64,000 nucleotides of DNA, taken from positions 1,488,001 to 1,552,000 of the forward strand of contig NZ_CP089507.1 in assembly GCF_021233355.1 (NCBI RefSeq), read 5' to 3'. A program made the position numbers and the translations under genes. Positions 7,738 to 16,928 of this stretch are shown piece by piece (the stretch's first letter is position 1; each line of letters starts with the position of its first letter). The notes under the pieces are model-generated. The model did no database searches and was not told the DNA's origin. It was given only the letters and a program-made list of their open reading frames with translations. The stretch comes from Luteimonas fraxinea (GTDB lineage Bacteria > Pseudomonadota > Gammaproteobacteria > Xanthomonadales > Xanthomonadaceae).

Positions 7738-9291
7738 CGCGACGTGCACGACGGCGCCGCCGTCGGGATCGCGCTCGATCCAGTTCAGCCGGCCGTCCTG
7801 CGCCAGCACGACCTCGTAGGTGGTCAGGGGGATGCGGGTGTCGAACGCGTCGGAGATCCGCGTGGCCAGTGCCTGGCTGCCGATCAGGAAGCCGAGCTCG
7901 GTGTTGAGGTGCATCGACCGCGGATCGAAGTTGAACGAGCCGATGAACACCTCGCGGCGGTCGATCGCGAAGGTCTTGGCGTGCAGGGTGGCGCCGCTGG
8001 AGCGCAGCACCGGGCCATCGCCGCTGCCCGAGCCGCTGCCCGTGGCCAGCAGGTGCCGGCGCGGACGCGGCCCGTCCGCCTGCGCACCGCGCATCTCGTA
8101 GAGGCGCACACCCGCCTGGAGCAAGGCGCGGCGGTGGTGCGCGTAGCCGGCATGGACCACCCAGACGTCGTTGGCCTCGAACGCGTTGGTGAAGATGGCC
8201 ACGTCCTTGCCGGCCCGGGCCAGGGCGGTGAACGCCTCCACCCCGGCATCGGTCGGCACGAAGTAGCCCGACACCAGCCGCACCTCGCGGCCCGGCCGGG
8301 CCATCGCGTCCTGCAGCGCATGGGTCAGCAGCCCGTCGCCGACGGCCTGGCCGACGCCCTTGGCCGGATCGTCGCTGATCATCTGGATCGGTGCCCATTC
8401 GAACGCCAGCCGCCCGTCCAGGATTTCCGCGATGAACGGCAGCTCGCGCACCGCGCGCACGTAGTCGGCCGCCGCCGCATCGTGCCCGAGGGCACCGCCG
8501 TGCGCAGCGAGCATCTCCAGCGCGTCATCGCCGGCGGCGGGCAGGATGCGGCTGGCCGGATACGCCGACTCGCTGGCCCAGTAGCGGTCGAAGTCGGCCG
8601 AGACCTCGGCCACCACCGGACCGATGGTCAGCACGTCGAGGTCGGCGAACAGGCCCTCGTCGCGGGCGTCGAAGTACTCGTCGCCGACGTTGCGCCCGCC
8701 GACGATGCTGGCCTGGTTGTCGGCGGTGAAGCTCTTGTTGTGCATGCGCCGGTTCAGGCGCAGGAAATCGGTGGCGTACCCGAGCCATTTCGGGCTGCGG
8801 ATCACGAAGGGGTTGAACAGCCGGATCTCGACGTTGGGATGGCGGTCGAGCGCGGCCAAGTGCGCGTCCAGTCCGGCGATGCCGTTGTCGTCGAGCAGCA
8901 TTCGCACGCGGACACCACGCTCGGCGGCGTCGCGCATCGCTTCGAGCATCAGCCCGCCGGACAGGTCGTCGTGCCAGATGTAGTACTGCACGTCGAGCGT
9001 GCGCTCCGCGGCGCGGGCCAGCAACACACGCGCGGCGAACGCATCGCGGCCGTCGTCGAGCATGCGCACGCCCGACAGCACGGGGTCGCGGTCCGCGACG
9101 ATCGCCGCGATTCCGCGGCCCAGCGCCGTGTCACCGGTGTCGGCGGCCAGCGTGGACGCGGTCCGCGGTTCCACCGGCGGCAGCGGGTGCCGCCAGCGGA
9201 TGACCACGACCGCGACGACGAAGGCGAGGCAAAGCAACACGATGATCTGGAGCACTCTCTTGATCCCCTTCCAAAACGGACGATGCGGCAT
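7516..9291 (-). CDS. Phospholipase D / cardiolipin synthase-like protein with replaced C-terminus
   Basis: A 591-residue frame from ATG 9291 (a GTG 36 bases upstream is less likely). One N-terminal membrane segment (about 12-31) precedes two PLD catalytic HKD motifs: H184-K186-D191 (HNKSFTAD) and H437-K439-D444 (HAKTFAID). Such proteins transfer phosphatidyl groups, for example in cardiolipin synthesis, at the inner membrane. Up to about residue 515 (near 7743) it follows the family; after NWIERDPDGGAVVH the remaining ~75 residues look like an antisense reading of another ORF. The authentic 3' end seems to have been cut by the insertion of the 1-7.7 kb segment. Both active sites are intact, so it may still work. 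Confidence 0.85.
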   Translation of the reverse strand: MPHRPFWKGIKRVLQIIVLLCLAFVVAVVVIRWRHPLPPVEPRTASTLAADTGDTALGRGIAAIVADRDPVLSGVRMLDDGRDAFAARVLLARAAERTLDVQYYIWHDDLSGGLMLEAMRDAAERGVRVRMLLDDNGIAGLDAHLAALDRHPNVEIRLFNPFVIRSPKWLGYATDFLRLNRRMHNKSFTADNQASIVGGRNVGDEYFDARDEGLFADLDVLTIGPVVAEVSADFDRYWASESAYPASRILPAAGDDALEMLAAHGGALGHDAAAADYVRAVRELPFIAEILDGRLAFEWAPIQMISDDPAKGVGQAVGDGLLTHALQDAMARPGREVRLVSGYFVPTDAGVEAFTALARAGKDVAIFTNAFEANDVWVVHAGYAHHRRALLQAGVRLYEMRGAQADGPRPRRHLLATGSGSGSGDGPVLRSSGATLHAKTFAIDRREVFIGSFNFDPRSMHLNTELGFLIGSQALATRISDAFDTRIPLTTYEVVLAQDGRLNWIERDPDGGAVVHVALPGQSVVSDEAELAFPGAEATDSGHRSQRFVERLVAERADVDAPGQLAATYRFLTLYMRLQLGNDGLQRTARH

Positions 9292-9728
9292 CAAGGCCGC
9301 CTCCACGCGATCACGCGGGCGGTCCACGACTGCCGGGTCCGCGTGCGGACATCGCCTCGCGCGGAGAAGGGCACGCGGCGCGGACCCGCGCAGTACCGGT
9401 CATCACGCCGCTGCCTCAGCCGCAGACCCTTCCCAAAGTGATCCCCCCGCCTGTAGTGCCCCCTTCGGGCAAGCCATGGCCTGCCGACCGGGCGCCGTGT
9501 GGCGATCGGGGCACGGCGCAGTGCCAGGGGCCGGGTCGAGGCTGCGGCGGAGGACATGCAGGGACTCACGCGTGACGGAGGCGATGCATTCTGGAAGAAG
9601 AATGTGTGGAGAATTTGAAGTTTGCAGTCTGGGAAAACCAGGCTATCGGCCGGCATCTGCGCGAACTGCACGGCCCCGCCCACTGCCACGGGTGCGCTCG
9701 ATCGACCACCCGTGGCCGGGCACCGCCG
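9292..9728. other. Intergenic region upstream of the PLD gene
   Basis: About 440 bases of GC-rich sequence between two minus-strand genes. It should carry the PLD promoter and the SDR terminator. Longer open frames across it are antisense readings. No clear hairpin with a T run was found. Confidence 0.4.
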
Positions 9729-10523
9729 TCAGCGTACCGACCAACCACCATCCGAGGGCAACACCGCCCCGGTGAGGTTAGTCGCATCGCGGCTGAGCAG
9801 GAAGGTGATGGACGCGGCCACTTGGTCGGACTGGGCCTGCGGCGGGCCGATGGCGGTATTCACCGCCTGCGCGCGCGCATACGCCCACTCCGAGGCGACG
9901 GTGCCGACGATGTTGGTGGCCACCGCCCCGGGCGCGACCACGTTGACGCGCACGCCGGGATAGAAGAACGCCGCGCTCTTGCTCATGCCGATCAGCGCGT
10001 GCTTGGACGTGGTGTAGGCGGTGCCGCAGGTCGAGCCGCGCAGGCCGGCCTCCGACGCCACGTTCACCACCGATGCCGCACCCGAGCGCTGCAGCATCGG
10101 CAGCGCCTCGCGGGTGAGCTTGAACGGCGCGTTGAGGTTGACGTCCATCACCCGCGCCCACAGCGTGTCGCTGGTGTCGCCCAGCGCGGTGAATCCGTCG
10201 ATGATGCCCGCGTTGTTGACCAGGCCATCAAGGCTGCCGTCGCAGGCCGCGATGATTGCAGCCAGGTGCGCGTCGTCGGTGATGTCGCCGGCGACCGGCA
10301 CGATGACCTCGGGCTGGGCGGCGCGCAGCGCATCGAGCCGCCCGGCATCGAGATCGCTGGCCACGACGCGCCCGCCCTCGCGCACGATGCGCAGGGCGGT
10401 CGCCAGGCCGATGCCGGAGCCGGCACCGGTCACCACGACCTTCAATCCGGTGAAGCGGCCGGGCGTCACGACTTCCTGCCAAGGCGCGGCACGGTCGTGG
10501 GACGGGAGGGAGGTCTGCGGCAT
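9729..10523 (-). CDS. Short-chain dehydrogenase/reductase
   Basis: A 264-residue classical SDR oxidoreductase. It has the NAD(P)-binding motif VTGAGSGIG (31-39), NNAG (103-106), catalytic Ser157, and Tyr170/Lys174 (YTTSK). The C-terminal LTGAVLPSDGGWSVR is typical of the family. D57 after the second strand (VVASDLD) suggests NAD(H) preference. Substrate cannot be told. The start at ATG 10523 is supported by AAGGAG nine bases upstream; the frame stays open far upstream but that part is antisense to the Na/Pi transporter. It is divergent from that transporter. Confidence 0.88.
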   Translation of the reverse strand: MPQTSLPSHDRAAPWQEVVTPGRFTGLKVVVTGAGSGIGLATALRIVREGGRVVASDLDAGRLDALRAAQPEVIVPVAGDITDDAHLAAIIAACDGSLDGLVNNAGIIDGFTALGDTSDTLWARVMDVNLNAPFKLTREALPMLQRSGAASVVNVASEAGLRGSTCGTAYTTSKHALIGMSKSAAFFYPGVRVNVVAPGAVATNIVGTVASEWAYARAQAVNTAIGPPQAQSDQVAASITFLLSRDATNLTGAVLPSDGGWSVR

Positions 10524-10722
10524 GGGGGTCTCCTTGATGCCTGTGGGAAAAAAAACGGGATCGACCGAAATGCAGGCGGCGGTGCGTCCATCGCCAGATC
10601 CGGGACGCTGCGCTGCGGGCCGGCCACGCGCGGTGCGCATTGGCCGATAATCGACGCCCCCAGATCCACGGAGTCCGTCGCAGCCCGCCCGGTTCCTGCT
10701 CGCCGCGCTCGCGGCGATCGCG

Positions 10723-12502
10723 TTGGCGTGGTCGTTCTGGCGCGACGCGGGCTGGCTGCAGCTGTGCGCGGGGCTGGCGATCTTCCTGTTCGGCATGCAG
10801 TGCCTGGAGGACGGCCTGCGCCAGCTCGCCGGCAGCCGGCTGGAGCAGGTGCTCGGCCGCAGCACCCGCACGCGCATGCGCGGCCTGCTGTTCGGCATCG
10901 GCGGCACCGTGCTGCTGCAGTCGAGCACGCTGGTGTCGTTGCTGACCATCGCGTTCCTCGGCGCGGGCCTGATCCAGCTGGCCGGCGGCATCGCGATCAT
11001 CCTCGGCGCCAACCTGTGCGCGACCAGCGGCATCTGGCTGCTGGCGCTGGCCGGCCAGGACGTCAGCCTGTCGCCACTGGCGCTGCCGCTGCTGGTGTTC
11101 GGCGTGCTGGCCGGTTTCACCGGCGCGCGTGGCAAGGCCGCCGGCCAAGTGGTGCTGGGCGTGGCTTTTATCTTCCTGGGCATCGACCAGCTCAAGGTCG
11201 GCTTCGGCGCATTCGGCGGCGAATTCGACCTGAGCGGCATCGGGGCCGACGGGATCGCCGGCACGTTGTTGTTCGCCGGGGCCGGCGCGCTCGCCACGGT
11301 CGTGCTGCAGTCGAGCCATGCCACGCTGATGCTGACCCTGGCCGCGCTGGCGAGCGGGCAGCTGGCGCTGGGCCAAGCACTGGCGATCGCGATCGGCGCC
11401 AACGTGGGCAGCAGCGTCAGCACCGCCTTCGTCGGCGTCCTCGGCGGCAGCCGCAGCGGCCAGCGGCTGGCGCTGGCGCACGTGCTGTTCAACGGCGTCA
11501 CCGCCATCCTGGCACTAGCGTTGCTTGCTCCGCTGGCCTGGCTGGTGCGCACGTTGGCCGGCTGGGGCGGCTTCGGCGACAACACGCTACTGCAGCTGGC
11601 GCTGTTCCACACCCTGTTCAACGCATCCGGCGCGGCCCTGTTCTGGCCGTGCCAACAGGCCCTGGCCGCGGCGCTGGAGCGCTGGCTGCCCGACCGCGCC
11701 GAACCCGAGGTGCTGATCACCGAACTGGCCGGTGCGACCGTTATCGCACGCACCCGGGCCCGGCACTTGGACGCCGCGGCGCTGGAATCGGCGGACACCG
11801 CGCTCATGGCCGTGGCCGCCGAACTGCGCCACCTCGGCCCGCCTGAGCCTGGAGGTGATCTGCCACGCGCTGTACCTGCCAGTCGACCGGCTGACCTGCG
11901 CCCAGCCCAACGCGGCCCGCCTGGAAGCGCGCCCCGACGCGCGCGCGCTGGATGCCGAGGCGGTGTACCAGCGGCACGTCAAGGGGGTCTACGGCGAATT
12001 GCTGACGTTCATGGGGCAACTGGACGTGCCGCTGGACGAGGCCCACCAGCAGGCGTGGACCCACTCGCAGCTGGTCGCCCTGCAACTGGTCAATGCGGTC
12101 AAGGACGCGCGCCAGCTGCAGGTCAACCTGAGCGTGCAACTGGCGTGCGCGGACGGGGCCCGCCGCGACGCCTACCTCGCGCTGCGCCGACATCTGCTCA
12201 CCCAACTGCGCGCGCTGCATGCCCTGGCGCTCGAGCAACCTGACCCGGCGGCGTGGGCGCCGCGCCTGGCGGCGCTGGCGACGCAGGCGCAGGCCTTCGA
12301 ACGTAAGTTCCGCCAGCACCTGTTCGTCATGGCCCGCAACCGTCAGGTCGATGGCGTGCAATTGGGGTCGCTGATGAACGACCTGGGGCACATCGTCCGC
12401 ATCGGCCAAGGCCTGCGCAACGTCATGCAGGTCTCCGGCGCCCCGTTCCAGCTGCCGGCATGGGCCGCCGAAGACGATGCGCCGCTGATCGCCGACGCCT
12501 GA
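10723..12502 (+). pseudogene. Na/Pi cotransporter family protein with one frameshift
   Basis: The first part (TTG 10723 to about 11840) encodes a Na/Pi cotransporter II-type membrane domain with the two QSS repeats (LLQSSTLVSLLTIAF and VLQSSHATLMLTLAA) that line the transport path, plus GANVGSSVSTA. The second part, one frame away, encodes a PhoU-like helical cytoplasmic domain ending PAWAAEDDAPLIADA at 12502. One missing base near the GGCCC at 11835-11840 separates them. With it restored the protein would be about 590 residues, the usual size. Either a recent frameshift or a consensus error. The start is uncertain: in-frame sequence runs back to a TAA at 10648 with no ATG. Confidence 0.75.
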
Positions 12503-12542
12503 ATCCAGGCGGGCGCCGGTGGGCGCGCGGACCGCCACCGGC

Positions 12543-13384
12543 TCAGTCACCAATCTGGACGATGTCGCCGGCCCGGCGCGCATAGTCGAGCGCATACGCC
12601 AGCGCCCCCCCCCCGCGTCTGCGCATGCAGCGAAAACAGCGGCTGCCCACGTGCGACCTCGTCGCCAGGCCGGATCTCCAGGTGCAGCCTGGCGACCGGC
12701 CGCTCGGGCGTCCCGGCAAGCTTGGCCAGCCGCGCCAGCTTGCGGTTGTCGAAGGCCTGCACGCAGGCCGCCCGCGGTGGCGTGCGCAGACCGCCCTGCG
12801 CGCGGCAGATGCGCTCGAAGCGGTCGCGCGCCTGTCCGCTGTCGAGCGTGTACAGGGCCAGGGCCAGACCGGCGCCGAGCGCGGCCGCGCCGGCCATCTC
12901 CAGCAGCGCACCGGCGAGCGTGGCAGCGCGCGCGCGCAGGTCACGCGGCGCATCGGGCGTGGTGTGCAGCACCACGAGCACGTCGCGGGCCTCCAGCGCC
13001 GGGCCGAAGCCGCGTCCCACCGGCTGGTGGCCGTCGGTCTGCAGGCACGGCACCTTGAGGCCGAACGCCGCGGCAGTGGTCGACAGCAGGTCCGCCGGAC
13101 GCTCGGCCGCCTCCGGGCTGCGGACCCTTCGCGGTCAGCACGACCGGAATGTCGATCAGCACGTGGGTGGTGCCGGCTGCGATCTTCTTCGACAGCACCG
13201 ACGCGACCAACTGGTCCTCGGTGTCGATGTCGAGCACCCGTTCGATGCCGCACGAAGACATCGTCGGCCGGGCTGAGGCGCGCTGCGCGACCAGCGCGTC
13301 GATGTGCGCCCCGGTGTCGGCGCGATGGATGATCGGGCCGTGGCCCGCGCGCCAGCGGGCGCTTACGTCGGTGTCGATCGGCAT
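12543..13384 (-). pseudogene. Decayed thymidine phosphorylase-family gene
   Basis: Only the C-terminal half of a thymidine/AMP phosphorylase of about 500 residues remains. Recognisable pieces lie in different frames: [67 protein letters not shown], and ALAYALDYARRAGDIV at the end. Single-base shifts occur near 13250 and 13130 and at a run of ten C at 12605-12614. The N-terminal ~330 residues are missing; what precedes (from ATG 13384) does not look like the family. The gene cannot make an active enzyme as read. It lies after the PRPP synthetase gene, its usual partner in nucleotide salvage clusters of this kind. Confidence 0.8.
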
Positions 13385-13451
13385 GGTGTGCTCTCTCCCG
13401 GAGAAACGTGTCGATATGGCGGTGGTCAGCGGTACTCCTGTCGTCGTCGGC

Positions 13452-14339
13452 TCAGTCCGGAGACCCCAGACCAGCGCGTCGGCGATCAGGGGCGCGAGTG
13501 CGATGCGGTTGCTGGGGTGCGGTACCGCATCGGTGGAGGTGATGCGGGCGAACAGCGGGACCAGCGTCTCCCAGGCGTCGTCGCCGAACAGGGCGTGCAC
13601 CACCACGCACTCGGGGGTCTTCAGGCCCTGCTCGCGCAACATACGCGCGGCCACGGCCAGGGTGCGCCCGGACGAGGCGATATCGTCGACCAGCACCGGC
13701 GTGCGGTCGCGCCACGACGACAGGTCGGGGAAGGCGATCTCGACGTCGCGGTCGCCATGGCGGGTCTTGCGCAGCACCACGTGTTGGGGCGTCGATGCGC
13801 CCGGCGATCGCGCCGGCCCACTGCGCGCTTTCCTCGTCGGGACCGACGATCAGCGGTGCGTCCACGTGCGCGGCGATCCAGTCGGCCAGCAACGGCGCCG
13901 CCTGCAGGGTGGTCGTGGGCACCGTGTACAGCGCGCCCAGCGCGGGGTAGCGGTGCAGGTGCGGGTCCACCGTCACCACCTGGTCGAACGTCGACGACAG
14001 CAGGCGGGCGAAGGTGCCCGAGCTGATACTCTCGCCGTCGTGGAAGCGGCAGTCCTGGCGCATGTAGGCCAGGTACGGCGCGATCAGGTTCACTGACGTC
14101 GCGCCCAGCTCGCGCGCCGCATCGGCGGAGAACAGCAGCGCCAGGCACTGGGGGTCGGGCCGCGCCAGGGTGCAGACCAGATCGACCACGCGCCCGGCGG
14201 GGTCGTCGAGCAGGCGGACGTAACTCTCGCCGTCGGGGAAGTGGCGGGTTTCGATCCGCCCGGGATCGCCGTCGCAGGCGGCGGCCAGCCGGGTGGCGAA
14301 GGTCTGGTTGCCGGGCATCGGCAGGACGAGGCGTCGCAT
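13452..14339 (-). pseudogene. prs: Ribose-phosphate pyrophosphokinase (PRPP synthetase) with frameshift
   Basis: From ATG 14339 the protein shows the family pattern: FPDGESYVRL, LIAPYLAYMRQDCRFHDGE, DPHLHRYPALG and [12 protein letters not shown]. Near 13786-13789 (a GGGG/CCCC run) one base appears lost. The rest continues in another frame with [20 protein letters not shown], then the PRPP-binding [13 protein letters not shown] and [10 protein letters not shown]. The length (~295-310 residues) fits a class II/III-like enzyme. After the shift the second frame has no stop and reads on into the thymidine phosphorylase remnant; 13452 is the stop of the first frame. It makes PRPP from ribose 5-phosphate and ATP if the frameshift is not real. 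Confidence 0.75.
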
Positions 14340-14368
14340 GGGCGGATCGTTCTCCAGGGAAAAGCGGC

Positions 14369-15463
14369 TCAGAACTGCCGGCCGATGGTGAAGCTGCCGT
14401 AGACCGGTCGTTCCCGCTGGCGCTCGAACTCGCGGGTTCGGTGGTAGCGGGCGAAGGCCAGCTTCCAGCGCCCGCGCGTGACTGCCACGCCGTAGCCCAC
14501 GTCGGCGACGAACGCCCGTTTGTCGACACTATGGCTGTCGCGGAACGTGTTGCCGTCCAGGGTGATGTCGCGCAGCACCCAGCGGGCGTCCGAGGTCACG
14601 AACAGATGCCCGTTCCAGCGGTTGTCGAACACGATCCGCGGCGCGGTGTTCTCACCGGCCGGGCGCACCGGCGTACTGCCGAAATCATCGGGCAGGCGCA
14701 GGCCCAGGCGGAACTCGATGCCGGTGTTGGCGTAGGTGGCGAAGTTGCCGACGCTGAAGCCCGCATGCCCGATCGCATCCCACACGCCGCGATCGCGCGA
14801 CGCGCTGCCGGGCCAGCGCCGCATGCGTTCGTGGATGTACTGGAACACCGGTTCATTGCGCAACTGGTTGTCCCAGCCACGGAAGCGGTCCGCGTCGACG
14901 ATGCGGTGCCACTCGCTCTGCACTTTGCCGCCCAGGGCGGCGGGCCCCACGACGCCGACCCGCAGCAGGCTGGTGCGCAGGCGGTCGCCGTGACGTGCGT
15001 TGTAGCCAAGACCAACCAGCAGCGCGCCTGCATATGGCCGGTCGTCCTCGATCAGCGCGACCGGCACCGGATCGGTGGGCGTGTAGATCGCATGCCCCAG
15101 GGTCACCACCATGTTCTGCTGCTCGAACGCATCGGCGTACAGCGCATCCATGTAGCGGTTGAGCCTGCGTGCGATCGACGGCAGGCAGGGGTCGTCGGTG
15201 TAGTCGACCAGATTGGGCGAGACCAGCGTGACCTGCAGCCCGTTGCTGTAGCCCTGGTCCTGGTCGCGGCCCCCGAAGGTGTCGTTGTCGATGCGCAGGT
15301 TGACCACCGGCGCGCCGATGCGCTGCGTAGCCTCGGTGCGGCAGTCGACCGCGTCCTGGGCCGATGCCAGCAGCGGCATCATCGCCAGCCCCAGCGCGGG
15401 TGCGGCCACGAGCAGGCGCGCCCGTGGACCGGGGCGACGCGGCCGTCGCCGCGTGCGACTCAA
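14369..15463 (-). CDS. LpxR-like outer-membrane lipid A deacylase
   Basis: A 364-residue protein with a signal peptide (RARLLVAAPALGLAMMPLLASAQD) and a beta-barrel-like sequence ending in Phe (SFTIGRQF). It matches the lipid A 3'-O-deacylase LpxR family: the N-terminal NLRIDNDTFGGRDQDQGYSNG carries the Asn-Asp pair, and LGHAIYTP has the expected catalytic His. It would remove the 3' acyloxyacyl chain of lipid A at the cell surface. The start is inferred as TTG 15463, which overlaps the TGA of the preceding gene (TTGA), implying translational coupling. Confidence 0.8.
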   Translation of the reverse strand: MSRTRRRPRRPGPRARLLVAAPALGLAMMPLLASAQDAVDCRTEATQRIGAPVVNLRIDNDTFGGRDQDQGYSNGLQVTLVSPNLVDYTDDPCLPSIARRLNRYMDALYADAFEQQNMVVTLGHAIYTPTDPVPVALIEDDRPYAGALLVGLGYNARHGDRLRTSLLRVGVVGPAALGGKVQSEWHRIVDADRFRGWDNQLRNEPVFQYIHERMRRWPGSASRDRGVWDAIGHAGFSVGNFATYANTGIEFRLGLRLPDDFGSTPVRPAGENTAPRIVFDNRWNGHLFVTSDARWVLRDITLDGNTFRDSHSVDKRAFVADVGYGVAVTRGRWKLAFARYHRTREFERQRERPVYGSFTIGRQF

Positions 15464-15654
15464 AGCCGCACCTTGTCGAGGATCACCAGAACGCCGACGA
15501 TGCCCGCCAGGGCGACGACCAGCACGCCGCCCCAGCCCTGGCTGATGCCGCCGCGCTTGCGGTAGATCACGTTGAGCGCGCCCACCGTGAGGACCGGCAA
15601 CACCAGTACCAGCAGGATCATTTTCCAGATCGATTCGTCGAGCCCCAGCAGCAT
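15460..15654 (-). CDS. Small two-helix membrane protein
   Basis: A 64-residue protein from ATG 15654 with AAGGAG about seven bases upstream. Two hydrophobic helices (IWKMILLVLVLPVLTVGAL and VLVVALAGIVGVLVIL) flank a short basic loop (YRKRGG). No family recognised. It lies 11 bases after acetate kinase and overlaps the LpxR-like gene by four bases, so it is a member of the operon. It may be a membrane partner of a neighbouring protein. Confidence 0.75.
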   Translation of the reverse strand: MLLGLDESIWKMILLVLVLPVLTVGALNVIYRKRGGISQGWGGVLVVALAGIVGVLVILDKVRL

Positions 15655-15665
15655 CACGTTCTCCT

Positions 15666-16928
15666 TCAGTTCGGTGTTGCGACCGCGCGTCCGGTCGATG
15701 CGGCGGCGAATGCCGACGCCGCGTGCCGGGCCGCGATCCATTCTTCGTTGGTCGGCTCCACGCCCACGACGATGCGGCTGTCGGCGGTGGAGATGATCGG
15801 CGCATCGGCCTGGTTGGCGCCTTGATCGAGCGCAATGCCCAGCCAGCCAAGCGCGCTGCACACGCGGTCGCGGACGAAGGCGTTGTGCTCCCCCACCCCG
15901 GCGGTGAACACCAGGAGGTCTAGGCCACCGAGCACCGCGGCCAGCGCGCCGATCTCGCGGACGATGCGGCGCACGTACAACGCCAGCGCGAGACGCGCAC
16001 GCGCGCCGGTTTCGCCGGCATCGCTTTCGTGCTGCACGAGCACGCGCGGTTCGGACGAGATGCCCGACACCCCCAACAGCCCCGACGCGTGGTAAAGCAT
16101 GCGGCCGAGCTCTTCGGAGGTCAGGTGTTCGACCTGCATCAGGTACAGCAGCACACCCGGATCGAGCGCCCCGGTGCGGGTGCCCATCATCAGACCGTCA
16201 AGCGCGGAGAAACCCATCGTCGTGGCGACGCTGCGCAGGTCCTGCAGTGCGCACAGGCTGGCGCCGCTGCCCAGGTGCGCGGCGATCACCCGCCCGCGTG
16301 CGCGCGTGCCGTGGCGCTCGGGCAAGGCGACCGACAGATAGTCGTAGGACAGGCCGTGGAATCCGTAGCGGCGCAGCCCAGGCCGACACAGCGCGTGCGG
16401 CAACGGCAGGACCTGCTCGACGTCGGGCAGCGTGGCGTGGAACGCGGTGTCGAAGCACGCTACCTGCGGCAGTTCCGGACACGCGTCCAGCAGTGCCTCG
16501 ATCGCTTCGAGCGCGAACGGCTGGTGCAGCGGCGCCAGCGGGATGTAGGTCTTCAGGTCGGCCAGCACGGTGGCGTCCACGCGCACCGGCGCCGAGTACA
16601 GGCTGCCGCCGTGGACGACACGATGGACGATGCCGCGCAGCCTGCGTCCACCCAGGCGCGCCAATACCCCGTCGTGGATGTGCTGCAGCGCCGCGTGGTA
16701 GGGCTGCGCCTGATCCAGCGCGACCGCTGCCGGTGCGACGCCGGTCTCGCCGTACGTGGGCGCCGGACCGTCAATGCCCTGGACCTTGCCGTTCCACACC
16801 GGCGTGCGCGGCAGCGGATCATGTCCGGCGTCGAACAGCGCGAACTTGATGCTCGACGACCCGCAGTTGAGCACCAGCACCAGATCGCCGCGGGTGGGAT
16901 AGCGGTCGGCGGCGGCAGGCAGCCTCAT
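15666..16928 (-). CDS. ackA: Acetate kinase
   Basis: A 420-residue enzyme interconverting acetate + ATP and acetyl phosphate + ADP in the cytoplasm. Motifs: [12 protein letters not shown] (20-29), [57 protein letters not shown] and the terminal [10 protein letters not shown]. The start ATG 16928 overlaps the stop of the P-type ATPase upstream (ATGA). Together with the phosphate acyltransferase at 19351 it forms a substrate-level phosphorylation pair, useful when respiration is limited. This fits the FNR/Anr-like box upstream of the gene string. Confidence 0.95.
   Translation of the reverse strand: MRLPAAADRYPTRGDLVLVLNCGSSSIKFALFDAGHDPLPRTPVWNGKVQGIDGPAPTYGETGVAPAAVALDQAQPYHAALQHIHDGVLARLGGRRLRGIVHRVVHGGSLYSAPVRVDATVLADLKTYIPLAPLHQPFALEAIEALLDACPELPQVACFDTAFHATLPDVEQVLPLPHALCRPGLRRYGFHGLSYDYLSVALPERHGTRARGRVIAAHLGSGASLCALQDLRSVATTMGFSALDGLMMGTRTGALDPGVLLYLMQVEHLTSEELGRMLYHASGLLGVSGISSEPRVLVQHESDAGETGARARLALALYVRRIVREIGALAAVLGGLDLLVFTAGVGEHNAFVRDRVCSALGWLGIALDQGANQADAPIISTADSRIVVGVEPTNEEWIAARHAASAFAAASTGRAVATPN

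Noticed and set aside
7744..9441. 565-codon + strand frame opposite the PLD gene
   Set aside because: Its composition (Arg, His, Gln, Val rich) is that of an antisense reading; the PLD frame has both HKD motifs.
9729..11807. 692-codon minus-strand open frame
   Set aside because: Only the last 264 codons (from 10523) are the SDR; the upstream part is antisense to the Na/Pi transporter, a result of high GC.
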